Of a stretch of DNA of 41,267 nt, positions 12,277 to 20,107 are shown in pieces. Origin of the DNA: a virus; the IMG/VR virus record IMGVR_UViG_3300049048_000044, positions 1-41,267 of that record. One strand, given 5' to 3'. Position 1 is the stretch's first letter; each line of letters starts with the position of its first letter. The translations under genes were made by a program, and so were the position numbers. The notes under the pieces are model-generated. The model saw only the letters and a list, made by a program, of their open reading frames with translations, was not told where the DNA came from and ran no database searches.

Positions 12277-12782
12277 TCGCGTTGACGCCGGGCCAATGGA
12301 TCAAGCTGGTCGCTTCCATCGCGCTCGCCTCTGCGCTCTTCGGGTCCGGCGTGAAGTGCGGCCGATCCATCGAGGCCAAGTCGCACAACCAGACCAAGGT
12401 GGCCCACGCCCGAGTCCTCTCCGAGATCGCCGCCAAGACCGAGAGGGCGAGGCAGGCGATGCAGGCCTACACCTCCTATGTTCAGGACCGCTATGTCGAG
12501 CAGTCCGCCCGCTACGAGACCGAGAAGCGCGATGCGTACAACCGTGGCCGTGACACTGCTCTCGCTGTGCGCCGTGGCGATCTCAGGCTGCAGGACCGCT
12601 GGACCTGTGATCGAGCCACCGCCGGAAACCTGCCGACTCCCGACGCCTCCGGCGAACCTGATGGCCGAGCCGCAGACCGAGCGGAAAGTGCGGGACGAAT
12701 TGTTCAAGCAGCCGCCGAGTGCGACGCCCAGGTGAGAGGCCTGCAGCAGCTGTTCTCGGCCCAGAAGGGAAAAGCGGGATGA
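12273..12782 (+). CDS. Rz: Rz-like inner-membrane spanin (169 aa)
   Basis: The ATG at 12273 overlaps the endolysin stop (ATGA). One N-terminal membrane segment (about residues 9-28) is followed by a long charged, coiled-coil-like periplasmic region, which is the Rz layout. A second lipoprotein gene is embedded in another frame (12532-12735), as in classical Rz/Rz1 pairs. The complex fuses inner and outer membranes in the last step of lysis. Sequence similarity to lambda Rz is not apparent; the call is by architecture and position. Confidence 0.82.
   Translation: MIALTPGQWIKLVASIALASALFGSGVKCGRSIEAKSHNQTKVAHARVLSEIAAKTERARQAMQAYTSYVQDRYVEQSARYETEKRDAYNRGRDTALAVRRGDLRLQDRWTCDRATAGNLPTPDASGEPDGRAADRAESAGRIVQAAAECDAQVRGLQQLFSAQKGKAG
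12532..12735 (+). CDS. Rz1: Rz1-like outer-membrane lipoprotein spanin (67 aa), nested in Rz
   Basis: Lies entirely inside the Rz gene in the +1 frame. I choose the ATG at 12532, which opens a signal peptide of 19 residues ending in lipobox I-S-G-C (C20). The mature part is proline-rich (P-V-I-E-P-P-P, then L-P-T-P-P), as in other o-spanins. It would be attached to the outer membrane and bind Rz across the periplasm. Full nesting constrains both proteins. Confidence 0.8.
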   Translation: MRTTVAVTLLSLCAVAISGCRTAGPVIEPPPETCRLPTPPANLMAEPQTERKVRDELFKQPPSATPR

Positions 12783-12976
12783 ACGCCCTCTGCCTCTGCC
12801 GGGACCAGCCCCAGCAGTGCGTCTGCACCCAGAGGACCGCGGCCGAGAGACGCGACCGGATCAATGCCGGGATGGCGTTCGCTGCTCAGGTGCTGGTGGC
12901 ACAGGCTCGTCGACAGGTGCCGGCTGCTCCCGTCCCGTATCCACTGGGCTACGGCGAGCGGGACGCGCAGGTCTGA
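12779..12976 (+). CDS. Small protein with paired CxC motifs (65 aa)
   Basis: The ATG at 12779 overlaps the Rz stop (GATGA). Two Cys pairs, C-L-C (about 5-7) and C-V-C (about 14-16), lie in the first 16 residues and could hold zinc or iron. Then comes a helix with Arg and Glu, and a short Pro-rich tail. It is not part of standard lysis cassettes. I recognise no family. A 109-bp gap without a gene follows before the first HNH nuclease. Confidence 0.55.
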   Translation: MNALCLCRDQPQQCVCTQRTAAERRDRINAGMAFAAQVLVAQARRQVPAAPVPYPLGYGERDAQV

Positions 12977-13085
12977 CCGATCGGGCAATCACGGCCCTGG
13001 TGCGGGCGGCCTCAGCGGTGCGCCAGTCGAAGGGCTGCAGGTTCATCAGCTAGATGCCACTCGCCGATGCGGCAAGGCGGTGTGA

Positions 13086-13412
13086 ATGGCGCGTCTCACG
13101 ACACTGAAGCCAAGGGTCAGCACGGCGCCCAGTCGCCTGAAGGTGGCCGAGCCCGGTAGCTGGCGAGCAGGCAAGACCAGCACGCAGCGCGGCTACGGCT
13201 ACAGGTGGCAGCAGGCACGGGCAGCGTTCCTCGCCAGGCATCCGCTGTGCGTGATGTGCGAGCAGGCAGGACGAGTGACGGCGGCCACGGTCGTCGACCA
13301 CGTGGTGCCCCATCGAGGCGACCAACGCCTGATGTGGGACGAGAGCAACTGGCAGCCGTTGTGCGCCCCGCACCACAGCAGGGACAAGCAACGAGAGGAG
13401 CAGGGCAGGTGA
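13086..13412 (+). CDS. HNH endonuclease (108 aa), packaging-associated
   Basis: A single HNH domain: C-V-M-C (55-58), V-V-D-H-V-V (catalytic His near 72), N-W-Q-P-L-C (N88) and A-P-H-H (96-97). The N-terminal half is basic with an R-G-Y-G-Y-R-W-Q motif, typical of HNH proteins beside terminases such as HK97 gp74. In that family the nuclease supports terminase cutting at cos. Its stop overlaps the GTG of the next small gene. Position just before the terminase genes supports the packaging role. Confidence 0.87.
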   Translation: MARLTTLKPRVSTAPSRLKVAEPGSWRAGKTSTQRGYGYRWQQARAAFLARHPLCVMCEQAGRVTAATVVDHVVPHRGDQRLMWDESNWQPLCAPHHSRDKQREEQGR

Positions 13413-13561
13413 AGCACACGCTCGACGAGACGTTCGACAGCCTGATGTGCGCTGTTGGTCAGGTCGCCTACGATGTCAGCCAGGCGCTCGATCACGCCTT
13501 TGGTCCGCTCGTCGCCAAGCGTGACGAAACTCTTCCGCAGGGGTCGGACGGCTCGGTATAA
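13409..13561 (+). CDS. Small hypothetical protein (50 aa)
   Basis: A GTG at 13409 in the HNH stop codon (GTGA) opens a short acidic, helical frame ending at 13561. No motif is recognised. The coupling to HNH is the main support. Composition is plausible for a real protein, but the short length leaves it uncertain. Confidence 0.4.
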   Translation: MKHTLDETFDSLMCAVGQVAYDVSQALDHAFGPLVAKRDETLPQGSDGSV

Positions 13562-13566
13562 AGGAC

Positions 13567-13600
13567 GGGCCGGACAGGTGCTACCAACACCAGCCGGCCC
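13567..13600. repeat. Inverted repeat upstream of the terminase-linked HNH gene
   Basis: GGGCCGG (13567-13573) and CCGGCCC (13594-13600) can pair, with GGTG and CACC inside extending the structure. It lies in the 123-bp gap between the two HNH genes. It could be a terminator or part of a cos/packaging site; HK97-type phages keep cos close to HNH and terS. No decisive feature is present. Confidence 0.4.
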
Positions 13601-13631
13601 TAACCACAACCGATCGAGTGAGGATCGAGCT

Positions 13632-13685
13632 ATGGCTGAGAGCCATTCTAGTTCCGTTCGTGCGTCTGCTGGGCAGGCGTGCTGA
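13632..13685 (+). CDS. Possible 17-residue leader peptide
   Basis: ATG at 13632, ending in TGA at 13683-13685, overlapping the HNH ATG as TGATG. It is Ser/Ala-rich with no known motif. It may simply be chance, but the exact overlap could couple its translation to the nuclease gene. Confidence 0.2.
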   Translation: MAESHSSSVRASAGQAC

Positions 13686-14587
13686 TGGCAGGCGTGAAAG
13701 GTAGGAGCGGAGGCCCGAGGGCGAACGCAGGCGGCCGGCGACCCGGCGCAGGCCGACCTCGCAAGGATCAGAGGGGAGGGGGGCATCCGAAGTCTGGAAC
13801 CCCCCACCCTTCTAGACCGCCCGTTTCCGCATGCAGGGAAAGTTTCGCCCTCTTTGATTTCGGTAATCAAAGAGTCGGCCTCGATTGCGTCGACTGCGGC
13901 GCTCCAGTGCCTCGTCTCGCCGGGGCCGGGAGACCGCGGAAGCGGTGCGAGGCGTGCAATCCGAGTGTCGCCGGGCTTGGCCTCTATAAGCCCGGACCGA
14001 CCCTGTCGGCGAAGTGCGCGGTAACCGAGTGCCAGGTCGAGTTCACGACCACAAATCGGCTTCGCCGGTATTGCTCGGCCAAGTGCCGAAACCGGGACTG
14101 CAACAGGGAGAAGCAAGAGTCCCGGCGGGATCGATCGCCGAGGTGCTGCGGCGGCTGTGGCGCGACGTTCGCGCCTGCGTACGGCGACCCGCAGCGCCGC
14201 TACTGCTCGCAGGAGTGCCGCCGGAAGTTCATCTATCGGATGAACCCCGGGAGCACGCATCGCCGGCGAGCTAAGCGGTACGGCAGGCGGTACGAGACGA
14301 TCAACAAGTGGGCGGTTTTCGAGCGGGACGGCTGGAAGTGCCAGATTTGCGGGTGCGACACGCCCCGCGAGCTAAGTGGCGCAAGGCAGCCAGACTCGCC
14401 GGAGCTTGACCACGTCATCCCATTGGCTGCCGGCGGCGATCACGTCATCGGCAACGTGCAGTGCGCGTGCCGTCAGTGCAATCTGGCGAAGGGCGCGCGG
14501 CTCACGGTAGGAGCGAGTCATGCCGCGAGGCGGATACAGGCTGGGCGCGGGACGCCCGAAGAAGGACGACAGCGCGAAGCCGGCTAA
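13685..14587 (+). CDS. HNH endonuclease with zinc ribbons and a terS-like N-terminus (300 aa)
   Basis: I use the ATG at 13685. Three Cys clusters follow each other: C-V-D-C/C-E-A-C, C-A-V-T-E-C/Y-C-S-A-K-C, and C-C-G-G-C/Y-C-S-Q-E-C. Then comes a complete HNH domain near the C-terminus (C-Q-I-C-G-C, L-D-H-V-I-P-L, N-V-Q, C-R-Q-C-N). The first 30 residues contain G-A-G-R-P-R-K-D, nearly the same as G-A-G-R-P-K-K-D at the start of the terminase small subunit encoded next, with which the gene overlaps by 68 bp. This looks like a homing-type nuclease that has taken up or duplicated a terS start. Whether it serves packaging or its own mobility is open. Confidence 0.8.
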   Translation: MAGVKGRSGGPRANAGGRRPGAGRPRKDQRGGGHPKSGTPHPSRPPVSACRESFALFDFGNQRVGLDCVDCGAPVPRLAGAGRPRKRCEACNPSVAGLGLYKPGPTLSAKCAVTECQVEFTTTNRLRRYCSAKCRNRDCNREKQESRRDRSPRCCGGCGATFAPAYGDPQRRYCSQECRRKFIYRMNPGSTHRRRAKRYGRRYETINKWAVFERDGWKCQICGCDTPRELSGARQPDSPELDHVIPLAAGGDHVIGNVQCACRQCNLAKGARLTVGASHAARRIQAGRGTPEEGRQREAG

Positions 14588-14840
14588 GAAGAAGGGCTCC
14601 GGACTGCTTGCGGCCACCAAGACCTACGAGGATCCGGCGAAGTTTCTCTCCGACCTCATGAACAACCCGCTAGAAGACATCAAGACCCGGGCTGACGCAG
14701 CAAAGGCCCTCATGCCTTACCTCCACGCCAAGGTCGGCGAAGGCGGGAAGAAGGAGAAGAAGCAGGAGGCCGCGCAAGGCGTCGCAGCCGGCGGTCGATT
14801 CCAGTCCCAGCGGCCGCCGCACCTGCGCGCGGTGAAGTGA
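14520..14840 (+). CDS. Terminase small subunit (106 aa)
   Basis: Short, basic N-terminus (G-G-Y-R-L-G-A-G-R-P-K-K-D) typical of phage small terminases, then a helical domain (D-P-A-K-F-L-S-D-L-M-N-N, then R-A-D-A-A-K-A-L-M-P-Y) and a basic tail. The gene lies immediately before the large subunit. It should bind the packaging site and load the large subunit. The start lies 68 bp inside the HNH gene. Confidence 0.8.
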   Translation: MPRGGYRLGAGRPKKDDSAKPAKKKGSGLLAATKTYEDPAKFLSDLMNNPLEDIKTRADAAKALMPYLHAKVGEGGKKEKKQEAAQGVAAGGRFQSQRPPHLRAVK

Positions 14841-14841
14841 C

Positions 14842-16530
14842 GTGCCGCAGTGGACCACGGCCTGCCCGGACTGGGCGGACCGGCTACGCGCGGGGCAGAG
14901 CATCATCCCGCCGCCGATCTTCCCCGGCCAGGCTGAGGAAGCGCTCAGGATCTTCAAGTCGCTCTCGATCGTCGACCTGCCAAAGGTCGAGGACGAGGCG
15001 ACCGGAGACCTTCGCCACCCGACCTTCGGGGAGTGTTGCGAGCAGTGGGTGTTCGACTTCGTGGCGGCCATCTTCGGCGCCTACGACGCGGAGACCGGCA
15101 AGCAGCTGATCCGCGAGTTCTACCTGCTGATCAGCAAGAAGAACACGAAGTCGACGATCGCGGCCGGCATCATGCTGACTGCAGTCATCCTCTGCTGGCG
15201 GTACGACGAAGAGCACCTGATCCTCGCGCCGACTAAGGAAGTCGCCGACAACTCGTTCAAGCCGGCCGCTGGCATGGTCCGGGCTGATCCCGAGCTCGCC
15301 GAGTTGTTCCACGTGCAGGACCACGTCCGCACCATCACGCACCGGGTCACCCGGGCCTCGCTCAAGGTGGTCGCGGCCGATACGGACACGGTCTCGGGCA
15401 AGAAGTCGGGCCGCATCCTCGTCGACGAGCACTGGCTATTCGGCACGCGTTCGAACGCCGAGTCGATGTTCATGGAGGCGACCGGTGGGCAGGTCTCCCG
15501 CGACGAAGGCTGGGTGATCTTCCTGACGACTCAGTCGGACGCGCCGCCGGCCGGGGTCTACAAGGAAAAGCTCAGCTACTACCGAGACGTCCGGGACGGC
15601 GTGATCGTCGACCCGAAGTCGCTGGGCGTGCTGTACGAGTTCCCCGAGGACATGGTCAAGGCGAAGGCCTACCTGGACCCGGCGAACTTCCACATCACGA
15701 ACCCGAACCTCGGCCGGTCGGTCAGCGCGGAATGGCTGGAGGATCAGCTGCGCAAGGTGCAGGGCCGTACGGACGGCACCTTCCAGCAGTTCCTCGCCAA
15801 GCACCTGAACGTCGAGATCGGCATGAACCTCCGGTCGGACCGGTGGGCAGGCGCCGACTTCTGGGCGAGTCAGGGGCAGGGCCTGACGCTGGAGCAGCTG
15901 CTCCAGCGGTCGGAAGTGATCGACGTCGGGATCGACGGCGGCGGTCTGGACGACCTGCTCGGACTCGCCGTCATCGGGCGGGACGCAGAAACCGGCGCGA
16001 AGCTGCTTTGGAACCATGCCTGGGCGCATCCCTCGGTGCTGGAGCGCCGGAAGCAGGAGGCGCCGCGGTTCCACGACTTCGCCGGGGACGGCGACCTGAC
16101 GCTGGTCGAGAACGTCGGGCAGGACGTCGACCACGTGGCGGAGATCGTGTCGCGCATCGAGTCGGCCGGCCTGCTCGATCGTGTTGGCGTCGACCCGGCA
16201 GGACTCGGCGGGATCCTCGACGCGCTCGAGGCGGCCGACGTCCCGAAAGACAAGGTGATCGGGATCTCGCAGGGCTGGAAGCTCTCGGGCGCGATCAAGA
16301 CGACCGAGCGGTGGCTGGCGGGGCGCGAGCTCGTGCACGCCGGCCAACCGCTGATGGCCTGGTGCGTCGGTAACGCCAAGGTGGTCCCTGTCGGGAACGC
16401 CGTGAACATTACGAAGCAGGCCAGCGGCGCGGCAAAGATCGACCCGCTGATGGCCACTTTCAACGCCGTGTCGCTGATGGCACTTAACCCGGCCGGTGCG
16501 GGCCGCTCTTTCTGGGACACCGCCGAGTGA
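14842..16530 (+). CDS. Terminase large subunit (562 aa)
   Basis: GTG start one base after the terS stop. ATPase region: a Walker A-like S-K-K-N-T-K-S-T (98-105) and Walker B R-I-L-V-D-E (191-196). The C-terminal nuclease part has acidic strands (V-G-I-D-G-G-G and V-G-V-D-P-A-G). Length and motif spacing match HK97-type TerL. It translocates DNA into the prohead and cuts it, with an HNH protein probably helping at cos. Its stop overlaps the portal start (GTGA). Confidence 0.95.
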   Translation: MPQWTTACPDWADRLRAGQSIIPPPIFPGQAEEALRIFKSLSIVDLPKVEDEATGDLRHPTFGECCEQWVFDFVAAIFGAYDAETGKQLIREFYLLISKKNTKSTIAAGIMLTAVILCWRYDEEHLILAPTKEVADNSFKPAAGMVRADPELAELFHVQDHVRTITHRVTRASLKVVAADTDTVSGKKSGRILVDEHWLFGTRSNAESMFMEATGGQVSRDEGWVIFLTTQSDAPPAGVYKEKLSYYRDVRDGVIVDPKSLGVLYEFPEDMVKAKAYLDPANFHITNPNLGRSVSAEWLEDQLRKVQGRTDGTFQQFLAKHLNVEIGMNLRSDRWAGADFWASQGQGLTLEQLLQRSEVIDVGIDGGGLDDLLGLAVIGRDAETGAKLLWNHAWAHPSVLERRKQEAPRFHDFAGDGDLTLVENVGQDVDHVAEIVSRIESAGLLDRVGVDPAGLGGILDALEAADVPKDKVIGISQGWKLSGAIKTTERWLAGRELVHAGQPLMAWCVGNAKVVPVGNAVNITKQASGAAKIDPLMATFNAVSLMALNPAGAGRSFWDTAE

Positions 16531-17732
16531 AGATTCTCGACCGACTGCTTGGTCGCAAAGCGGCCGCGCTAACGTATGACCAAATCGCGAGTCTGATCGA
16601 TGGCGTAGGCGGCGGGCGGGTAGCCGGCGTGGCCGTCACCGAGAAAAGCGCGCTACAGGTCTCTGCGGTGCTGGCGTGCGTGAAGACGATCGCCGACGGG
16701 TGTGCAACACCCGCACTGCACGTATACCGCGAAAAGGCAGACGGTCGACGGGAACGCGCTACCAACATCCCCGAGTACCGACTGCTCAGTCGTCGCCCTA
16801 ACGAATGGCAGACGTCGTTCGAGTGGCGCCGCATGATGACGTTGCACGCCGCTCTCTGCGGTGCCGGCCTCTCCATCAAGGTGAGAGGAGAGAATCGCCG
16901 AATCCGTGAGTTGATTCCGGTCATGCCCGGGCGGTGGGATGTTCGGAAGGTCTCGCGCTACGAAGTGCGCTACCGCTGCTGGGACGAGTTCGGCCTGATC
17001 GGCGAATTCGAGCCGGACGACGTCTTCGTGATCAACGGGGTCCAGTGGGACTGGGTCGGCAGCATGAATGCTGTTGCCCTTGCCCGCTCGGCGATCGGGC
17101 TGTCGCTCGCCACGGAGCGCAGCCAAGCGGCTATGCACGAGAACGGACTTCGTCCGAGCGGCGTCTACTCCGTCGAGGGGACCCTGACCGAGGACCAGCA
17201 CACCCGACTGACAGGGTGGCTAAAGCGCAAGGCAGGGCCCGAGAACGCGGGCTCGCCGCTGGTCATGGATCGTGCGGCCAAGTGGGTAAGCACGGTTATG
17301 ACGGGTGTCGACGCCCAGCACGTAGAGACCCGTCGACTTCAGGTCGAGGAAGTGTGCCGTGCATACGGTGTATTCCCGATCATGGTGGGGCACTCCGACA
17401 AGTCGGCGACCTTCGCTAGCTCCGAGGCCTTCTTCGGTGCCCATGTGAAGCACACCCTTGCGCCGTGGCACGTCGCCTGGACGCAGCGGATCGACGAGAT
17501 GCTGCTGGACGGTGCCGGCCCGCTCTTCGCGGAGTTCGACACCCGCTACCTCACGGCCGGCTCGATGAAGGACCGCGCCCAGTGGGCTCGGACCATGGCG
17601 GAGCTCGGCATCTATACGCGCAACGAGCTGCGCGACGAGGAGGGCAAGGATCCGCTGCCAGGCCTCGATGAACCCCTGACCCCGCTCAACATGGGCGGCA
17701 GCACCAAGGAACCCCCGAATGAAGACGAATAG
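16527..17732 (+). CDS. Portal protein, HK97 family (401 aa)
   Basis: GTG start in the TerL stop. It follows the usual HK97 portal pattern: an N-terminal segment (L-D-R-L-L-G-R-K), S-A-V-L-A-C-V-K-T-I-A-D, R-P-N-E-W-Q-T near 95, and P-G-L-D-E-P-L-T-P-L-N near the end. Length is normal for the family. Twelve copies form the DNA channel of the head and dock the terminase. It overlaps the protease gene by 14 bp. Base use looks slightly less GC-rich than in TerL. Confidence 0.94.
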   Translation: MKILDRLLGRKAAALTYDQIASLIDGVGGGRVAGVAVTEKSALQVSAVLACVKTIADGCATPALHVYREKADGRRERATNIPEYRLLSRRPNEWQTSFEWRRMMTLHAALCGAGLSIKVRGENRRIRELIPVMPGRWDVRKVSRYEVRYRCWDEFGLIGEFEPDDVFVINGVQWDWVGSMNAVALARSAIGLSLATERSQAAMHENGLRPSGVYSVEGTLTEDQHTRLTGWLKRKAGPENAGSPLVMDRAAKWVSTVMTGVDAQHVETRRLQVEEVCRAYGVFPIMVGHSDKSATFASSEAFFGAHVKHTLAPWHVAWTQRIDEMLLDGAGPLFAEFDTRYLTAGSMKDRAQWARTMAELGIYTRNELRDEEGKDPLPGLDEPLTPLNMGGSTKEPPNEDE

Positions 17733-18411
17733 GCTCGAGTGCCGAGAGGCGCCCAGCGGCCGAGAGGTCCGCTCGTACGCGCTGCAGATCAAGGCAACCG
17801 GCGACGACGGCACCATCGAGGGCTACGGCAGCGTCTTCGGCGTCCGGGACAACTACGACGACGTGATCGCGCCCGGCGCATTCCTAGAGTCCCTGAAGTC
17901 GCACAAGGCCGAGGGCACCATGCCGGCCATGCTGTGGCAGCACGATGCGAGCGAGCCGATTGGCGTCTGGACCGAGATGGTCGAGGACTCGAAGGGTCTC
18001 CGCATCAAGGGCCAGCTGGCACTCGACACGACCCGCGGCAAGGAAGCGCATGCTCTCCTGAAGCTCGGCGCCCTGAACGGCCTGTCGATCGGCTTCATGT
18101 CCAAGCAGTGGGCGTACGACCGTGACAGCGAGGTTCGAACCCTCACGGAGATCGAACTCTGGGAAGTCTCGCTGGTGACGTTCCCGGCGAACGAAAAAGC
18201 ACGCGTGACCAACGTCAAGGCATCGCCTGACGAGGTGGTCACGCCGAAAGATGCCGAGCGGGCCCTGCGAGAGGCAGGTTTCAGCAAGGCCGACGCGACC
18301 GCCCTGGTGGCTCGCGTCATGCGGATGGGCGAGGCGCGGAGTGAGTCCGCGGATTCGGCCGCGCAGGCAATGAAGGCGGCCACCCGGCTGCTGAAGACCC
18401 TTAGCGCCTGA
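17719..18411 (+). CDS. Prohead maturation protease, HK97 gp4-like (230 aa)
   Basis: S78-type serine protease: E-G-Y-G-S-V-F, a catalytic His in W-Q-H-D (H75), catalytic Ser in G-L-S-I-G-F (S123) and the acidic L-W-E-V-S-L-V-T-F-P (E149). It cuts the N-terminal delta domain of the capsid protein during head maturation. A C-terminal helix of about 60 residues may act in scaffolding or incorporation. A strong terminator follows before the capsid gene. Confidence 0.93.
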   Translation: MKTNRLECREAPSGREVRSYALQIKATGDDGTIEGYGSVFGVRDNYDDVIAPGAFLESLKSHKAEGTMPAMLWQHDASEPIGVWTEMVEDSKGLRIKGQLALDTTRGKEAHALLKLGALNGLSIGFMSKQWAYDRDSEVRTLTEIELWEVSLVTFPANEKARVTNVKASPDEVVTPKDAERALREAGFSKADATALVARVMRMGEARSESADSAAQAMKAATRLLKTLSA

Positions 18412-18438
18412 CCTCAACCGCTCAGGCAAACCCTTCGA

Positions 18439-18466
18439 CCCGCCTCTAAGGCGGGTTTTCCGTTTT
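18439..18466 (+). terminator. Intrinsic terminator between protease and capsid genes
   Basis: CCCGCCT (18439-18445), 3-nt loop, AGGCGGG (18449-18455), then TTTTCCGTTTT. A full intrinsic terminator in the middle of the head operon. Late transcription must pass it, so either antitermination or partial read-through is required. It may also make the capsid message separately stable. Confidence 0.8.
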
Positions 18467-18478
18467 CTGGAGACAGCA

Positions 18479-19855
18479 ATGCACCCGATGAACCGCGACT
18501 TTGGCGCCTTTCGCGCCAAGATGATGGCCTGCGCCCTGATGGCGGCCCTCTACGAAACCCGCGACGAGGCGAACATCAAGTCGGTGGCGGAGGCCCTCGA
18601 CAAGATCGCCACCGCGTTCGACGAGTACAAGAAGACCAACGATGCCCGTATCGAGGCCATCAAGGCGGGCAACTCGACCAGCGACCTCGACGCCAAGCTC
18701 GCGAAAATGGACTCCCACATCGACGGCCTGAACGAGGCGAAGAGCCGCCTCGAGAAGATGGAGGCCAAGCTGGCGCGTCCTGGCGTGCTCGGCTCCAGCC
18801 GCGAGGACGGCGAGTCCCGCGAGGCGACCGAGTACCGCCACGCGTTCGTCGACTGGATGCGCTCGCCGTCCGACCACGAGCGTCAGCAGCGCTGCACGCA
18901 GGCGGCCAAGGCCCTCGAGGCCAAGTCGCGCGAGGGCCGTGAGACCCGCTCCACCCAGACGGTCACCTCGACGGGTTCGGCCGGCGGGTTCGCGCTGCCG
19001 GAGGTCATCGAGCGCCAGATCGCGCGCCTGTCGGTGGACATCTCGCCCATCCGCCGTCTCGCGACGGTGCGGACGGTTGGCACCACCGACTACAAGGAGC
19101 TGTTCGACGTGAACGGCGCCGGCTTCGAGTGGGTCGGCGAGACCGGCACGCGCAGCCAGACCAACACGCCGGACCTGGCCGAGATTGCGCCCACCTTCGG
19201 CATGGCGTCGGCCAAGCCGCAGGCTTCCGAGGAGTCGCTGGACGACCTGTTCTTCAACGTCGAAAGCTGGCTCGTCGAGTCGGCGGCCGAGGCCATCGCG
19301 CAGGGCGAGGGCGCGGCGTTCGTTTCCGGCAACGGCACCAACAAGCCGACCGGCATCCTGTCGGGCCCGACGCCCGTCACGACCGTCGACGCCTCTCGCG
19401 CGTTCGGGACCCTGCAGTACATCGCGTCGGGCCAGGCGGCAGCCATGCCGACGTCCGCGGACATCTTCTTCGACCTGGTCTACTCGATGCGTGCCCGCTA
19501 CCGGAACAACGCGGCGTGGCTGACGAACAAGCTCGTGCTCGCCGCGATGCGCAAGTACAAGGACGCCAACGACCAGTACCTGTGGCAGCCGTCGCTGCAG
19601 GCCGGCCAGCCGTCGATGTTCCTGGGCTACCGCGTCGAGGAAGCGGAGGACATGCCGGCCGTTGCCGCCAACGCCTTCCCGCTCGCCTTCGGTGACTTCC
19701 GCGAGGGTTACCTGATCGCCGATCGCGTCGGCATGCGTGTGACGCGCGACGAGATCACGACCCCGGGCTTCGTGAAGTTCTACGTGCGCAAGCGCGTGGG
19801 CGGCAAGCTCCGCAACACCCAGGCGATCAAGCTGCTCAAGATCGCGGCGTCCTGA
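18479..19855 (+). CDS. Major capsid protein, HK97 fold (458 aa)
   Basis: The N-terminal 110 residues are helical coiled-coil (the delta/scaffold domain removed by the protease). The mature part begins near 150 with T-S-T-G-S-A-G-G-F-A-L-P and continues with typical HK97 signatures: S-P-I-R-R-L-A, G-F-E-W-V-G-E-T-G, G-T-N-K-P-T-G-I-L, F-G-D-F-R-E-G-Y. ATG at 18479; an in-frame ATG three codons later is possible. It forms the icosahedral shell. A hairpin with UUCG loop follows. Confidence 0.95.
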   Translation: MHPMNRDFGAFRAKMMACALMAALYETRDEANIKSVAEALDKIATAFDEYKKTNDARIEAIKAGNSTSDLDAKLAKMDSHIDGLNEAKSRLEKMEAKLARPGVLGSSREDGESREATEYRHAFVDWMRSPSDHERQQRCTQAAKALEAKSREGRETRSTQTVTSTGSAGGFALPEVIERQIARLSVDISPIRRLATVRTVGTTDYKELFDVNGAGFEWVGETGTRSQTNTPDLAEIAPTFGMASAKPQASEESLDDLFFNVESWLVESAAEAIAQGEGAAFVSGNGTNKPTGILSGPTPVTTVDASRAFGTLQYIASGQAAAMPTSADIFFDLVYSMRARYRNNAAWLTNKLVLAAMRKYKDANDQYLWQPSLQAGQPSMFLGYRVEEAEDMPAVAANAFPLAFGDFREGYLIADRVGMRVTRDEITTPGFVKFYVRKRVGGKLRNTQAIKLLKIAAS

Positions 19856-19872
19856 TCCATCGCGAAAACGGG

Positions 19873-19890
19873 AGGGCCCTTCGGGGCCCT
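19873..19890 (+). terminator. Hairpin with UUCG loop after the capsid gene
   Basis: AGGGCCC (19873-19879), TTCG, GGGCCCT (19884-19890), followed by TCCTCTT. A very stable stem but a weak T-run. It may terminate a fraction of transcripts or protect the 3' end of the capsid message. Confidence 0.55.
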
Positions 19891-19907
19891 TCCTCTTAGG
19901 AGGGCGC

Positions 19908-20105
19908 ATGCAACTCAAGATCATCAAGGACTTCGCCTTTGCCCATCGCGGCGTCGAGGTTCGCTCGTACGCCGCCGGCGAAACCATCGAGACCGACGAC
20001 GCCGAGCTCATCACGGTGGCGACGGCCGAGGGCTGGATCGAAGACCCGAAAGCCGACAAGCCGCCCTCGAACAAGGCGCGGAAGGCCGCCCCGGAGAACA
20101 AGTAG
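19908..20105 (+). CDS. Small head protein of unknown role (65 aa)
   Basis: ATG at 19908 with a good AGGAGGG ribosome site. Beta-rich N-terminal part (F-A-F-A-H-R-G-V-E-V-R-S-Y-A-A-G-E) and a Lys-rich tail. Short proteins of this type lie between the capsid and the first connector in many HK97-like phages, where they may be decoration or connector-assembly factors. No direct evidence of function. Confidence 0.68.
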   Translation: MQLKIIKDFAFAHRGVEVRSYAAGETIETDDAELITVATAEGWIEDPKADKPPSNKARKAAPENK

Positions 20106-20107
20106 CC

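Noticed and set aside
13909-14260. The Cys clusters of the second HNH gene as a separate zinc-finger gene
   Set aside because: They are in one uninterrupted frame with the HNH domain and no internal start with ribosome site is seen.
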